From Cryobacterium fucosi (GTDB taxonomy: Bacteria > Actinomycetota > Actinomycetes > Actinomycetales > Microbacteriaceae), in assembly GCF_004403515.1 (NCBI RefSeq), contig NZ_SOHH01000053.1, positions 1 through 64,000 on the forward strand: 64,000 nucleotides of DNA. The letters run 5' to 3'. Below the pieces are notes generated by a model. The model saw only the letters and a program-made list of their open reading frames with translations, ran no database searches and had not been told where the DNA came from. Of this stretch, positions 63,620 through 64,000 are shown in pieces. Every line of letters begins with the position of its first letter. The stretch's first letter is position 1. The translations under genes and the position numbers were made by a program.

Positions 63620-64000
63620 ATGCTCACCGCGGGACTCGGCCTCATCGGGGCACTCACCTTCGGCAGCGCCGACTTCCTCGGCGGTCTCGCCGCGAAGCGG
63701 ATGAGTTCCATGCTCGTGACGGCGGTCGCCGCGGCATCCGGCCTGGCGGCGCTGCTGCTCGCGCTGCCCTTCGTCGGCGGCTCCTGGTCACCCGAGGCCG
63801 TGTTCTGGGGCGCGCTGTCCGGGGTCAGCGGCGCCATCGCCATTTCGCTCCTGTATGCCTGTCTCGCGATCGGGCCGATGAGCATCCTGTCCCCGCTCAC
63901 CGCGGTGGTCTCGGCGGTCGTGCCGATGGTGGCGGGGCTGGCCGGAGGCGACCGGCTGGCCCCGATCGGCTATTGGGCCCTGGGCCTGGCCCTGGTCGCG
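63620..64000 (+). CDS. EamA/DMT-family transporter (N-terminal part)
   Basis: 127 residues to the window edge, without stop. Ten-helix DMT transporters start with GLIGALTFGSADFLGG and have LYACLAIGPMSILSPLTAVV; four helices are visible. Exports amino acids or related small molecules (family role). Incomplete because the window ends. Confidence 0.85.
   Translation, partial: MLTAGLGLIGALTFGSADFLGGLAAKRMSSMLVTAVAAASGLAALLLALPFVGGSWSPEAVFWGALSGVSGAIAISLLYACLAIGPMSILSPLTAVVSAVVPMVAGLAGGDRLAPIGYWALGLALVA

Noticed and set aside
1-64000. CRISPR arrays, rRNA genes or complete tRNA genes
   Set aside because: No regularly spaced repeats with unique spacers, and no rRNA or complete tRNA sequence recognised.

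Overview
The window is high-GC actinobacterial DNA. Gene content and compact GTG/ATGA-coupled operons suggest a Microbacteriaceae-like genome; this is an inference from gene types, not from a marker gene. It falls into three parts.

(1) About 1-15.8 kb is accessory DNA. A 36-bp direct repeat at 2116-2151 and 15770-15805 has the form of a tRNA 3' half (variable loop, T-arm, acceptor strand, discriminator). It bounds a 13.7-kb integrative mobilizable element. Cargo in order: tyrosine integrase, an excisionase interrupted by an in-frame TGA, an HTH protein, an Abi_2 (HEPN-type) protein, a ubiquitin-like conjugation operon with its own regulators, a MobF relaxase-helicase, a PIN protein, an XRE/ImmA protein and a TIR-gene remnant. 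No complete tRNA and no type IV secretion genes are visible. The 2.1 kb left of the first repeat carries two small envelope-protein genes and may be a second, tandemly inserted element.

The most notable system is at 6077-10254 (minus strand): ECF sigma factor, XRE-like regulator and ImmA/IrrE metallopeptidase with a Cys-rich tail, followed by a ubiquitin-like protein, a cysteine-free E2-like protein and a JAB-E1 fusion. Nearly identical promoter-like boxes precede both the sigma gene and the ubiquitin-like gene. This suggests an autoregulated, inducible conjugation system, possibly anti-phage.

(2) About 15.9-50.2 kb is an exopolysaccharide locus. It encodes a polyprenyl-phosphate sugar transferase, two Wzz-like proteins, an O-antigen-type polymerase, a flippase, at least six glycosyltransferases and nucleotide-sugar genes (MocA-type dehydrogenase, SDR, two DegT aminotransferases, two left-handed beta-helix acyltransferases). 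A set of acyl/aminoacyl ligase, PLP decarboxylase, acyl carrier protein and asparagine-synthase-like protein resembles exosortase-associated clusters of Gram-negatives. Two secreted DUF4082 proteins (a beta-helix protein and a ~1500-residue DMFase-like multidomain protein) are embedded. Four transcription units share a palindromic CCCCGAAYGGGGG-like element upstream.

(3) About 50.2-64 kb is ordinary chromosome: YpfJ-type metallopeptidase, proline iminopeptidase, NarL/DesK two-component system with an ABC exporter, an acyl-CoA oxidase/dehydrogenase, a methyltransferase, RecQ, a CopC/YcnI copper-type cluster and the start of an EamA transporter.
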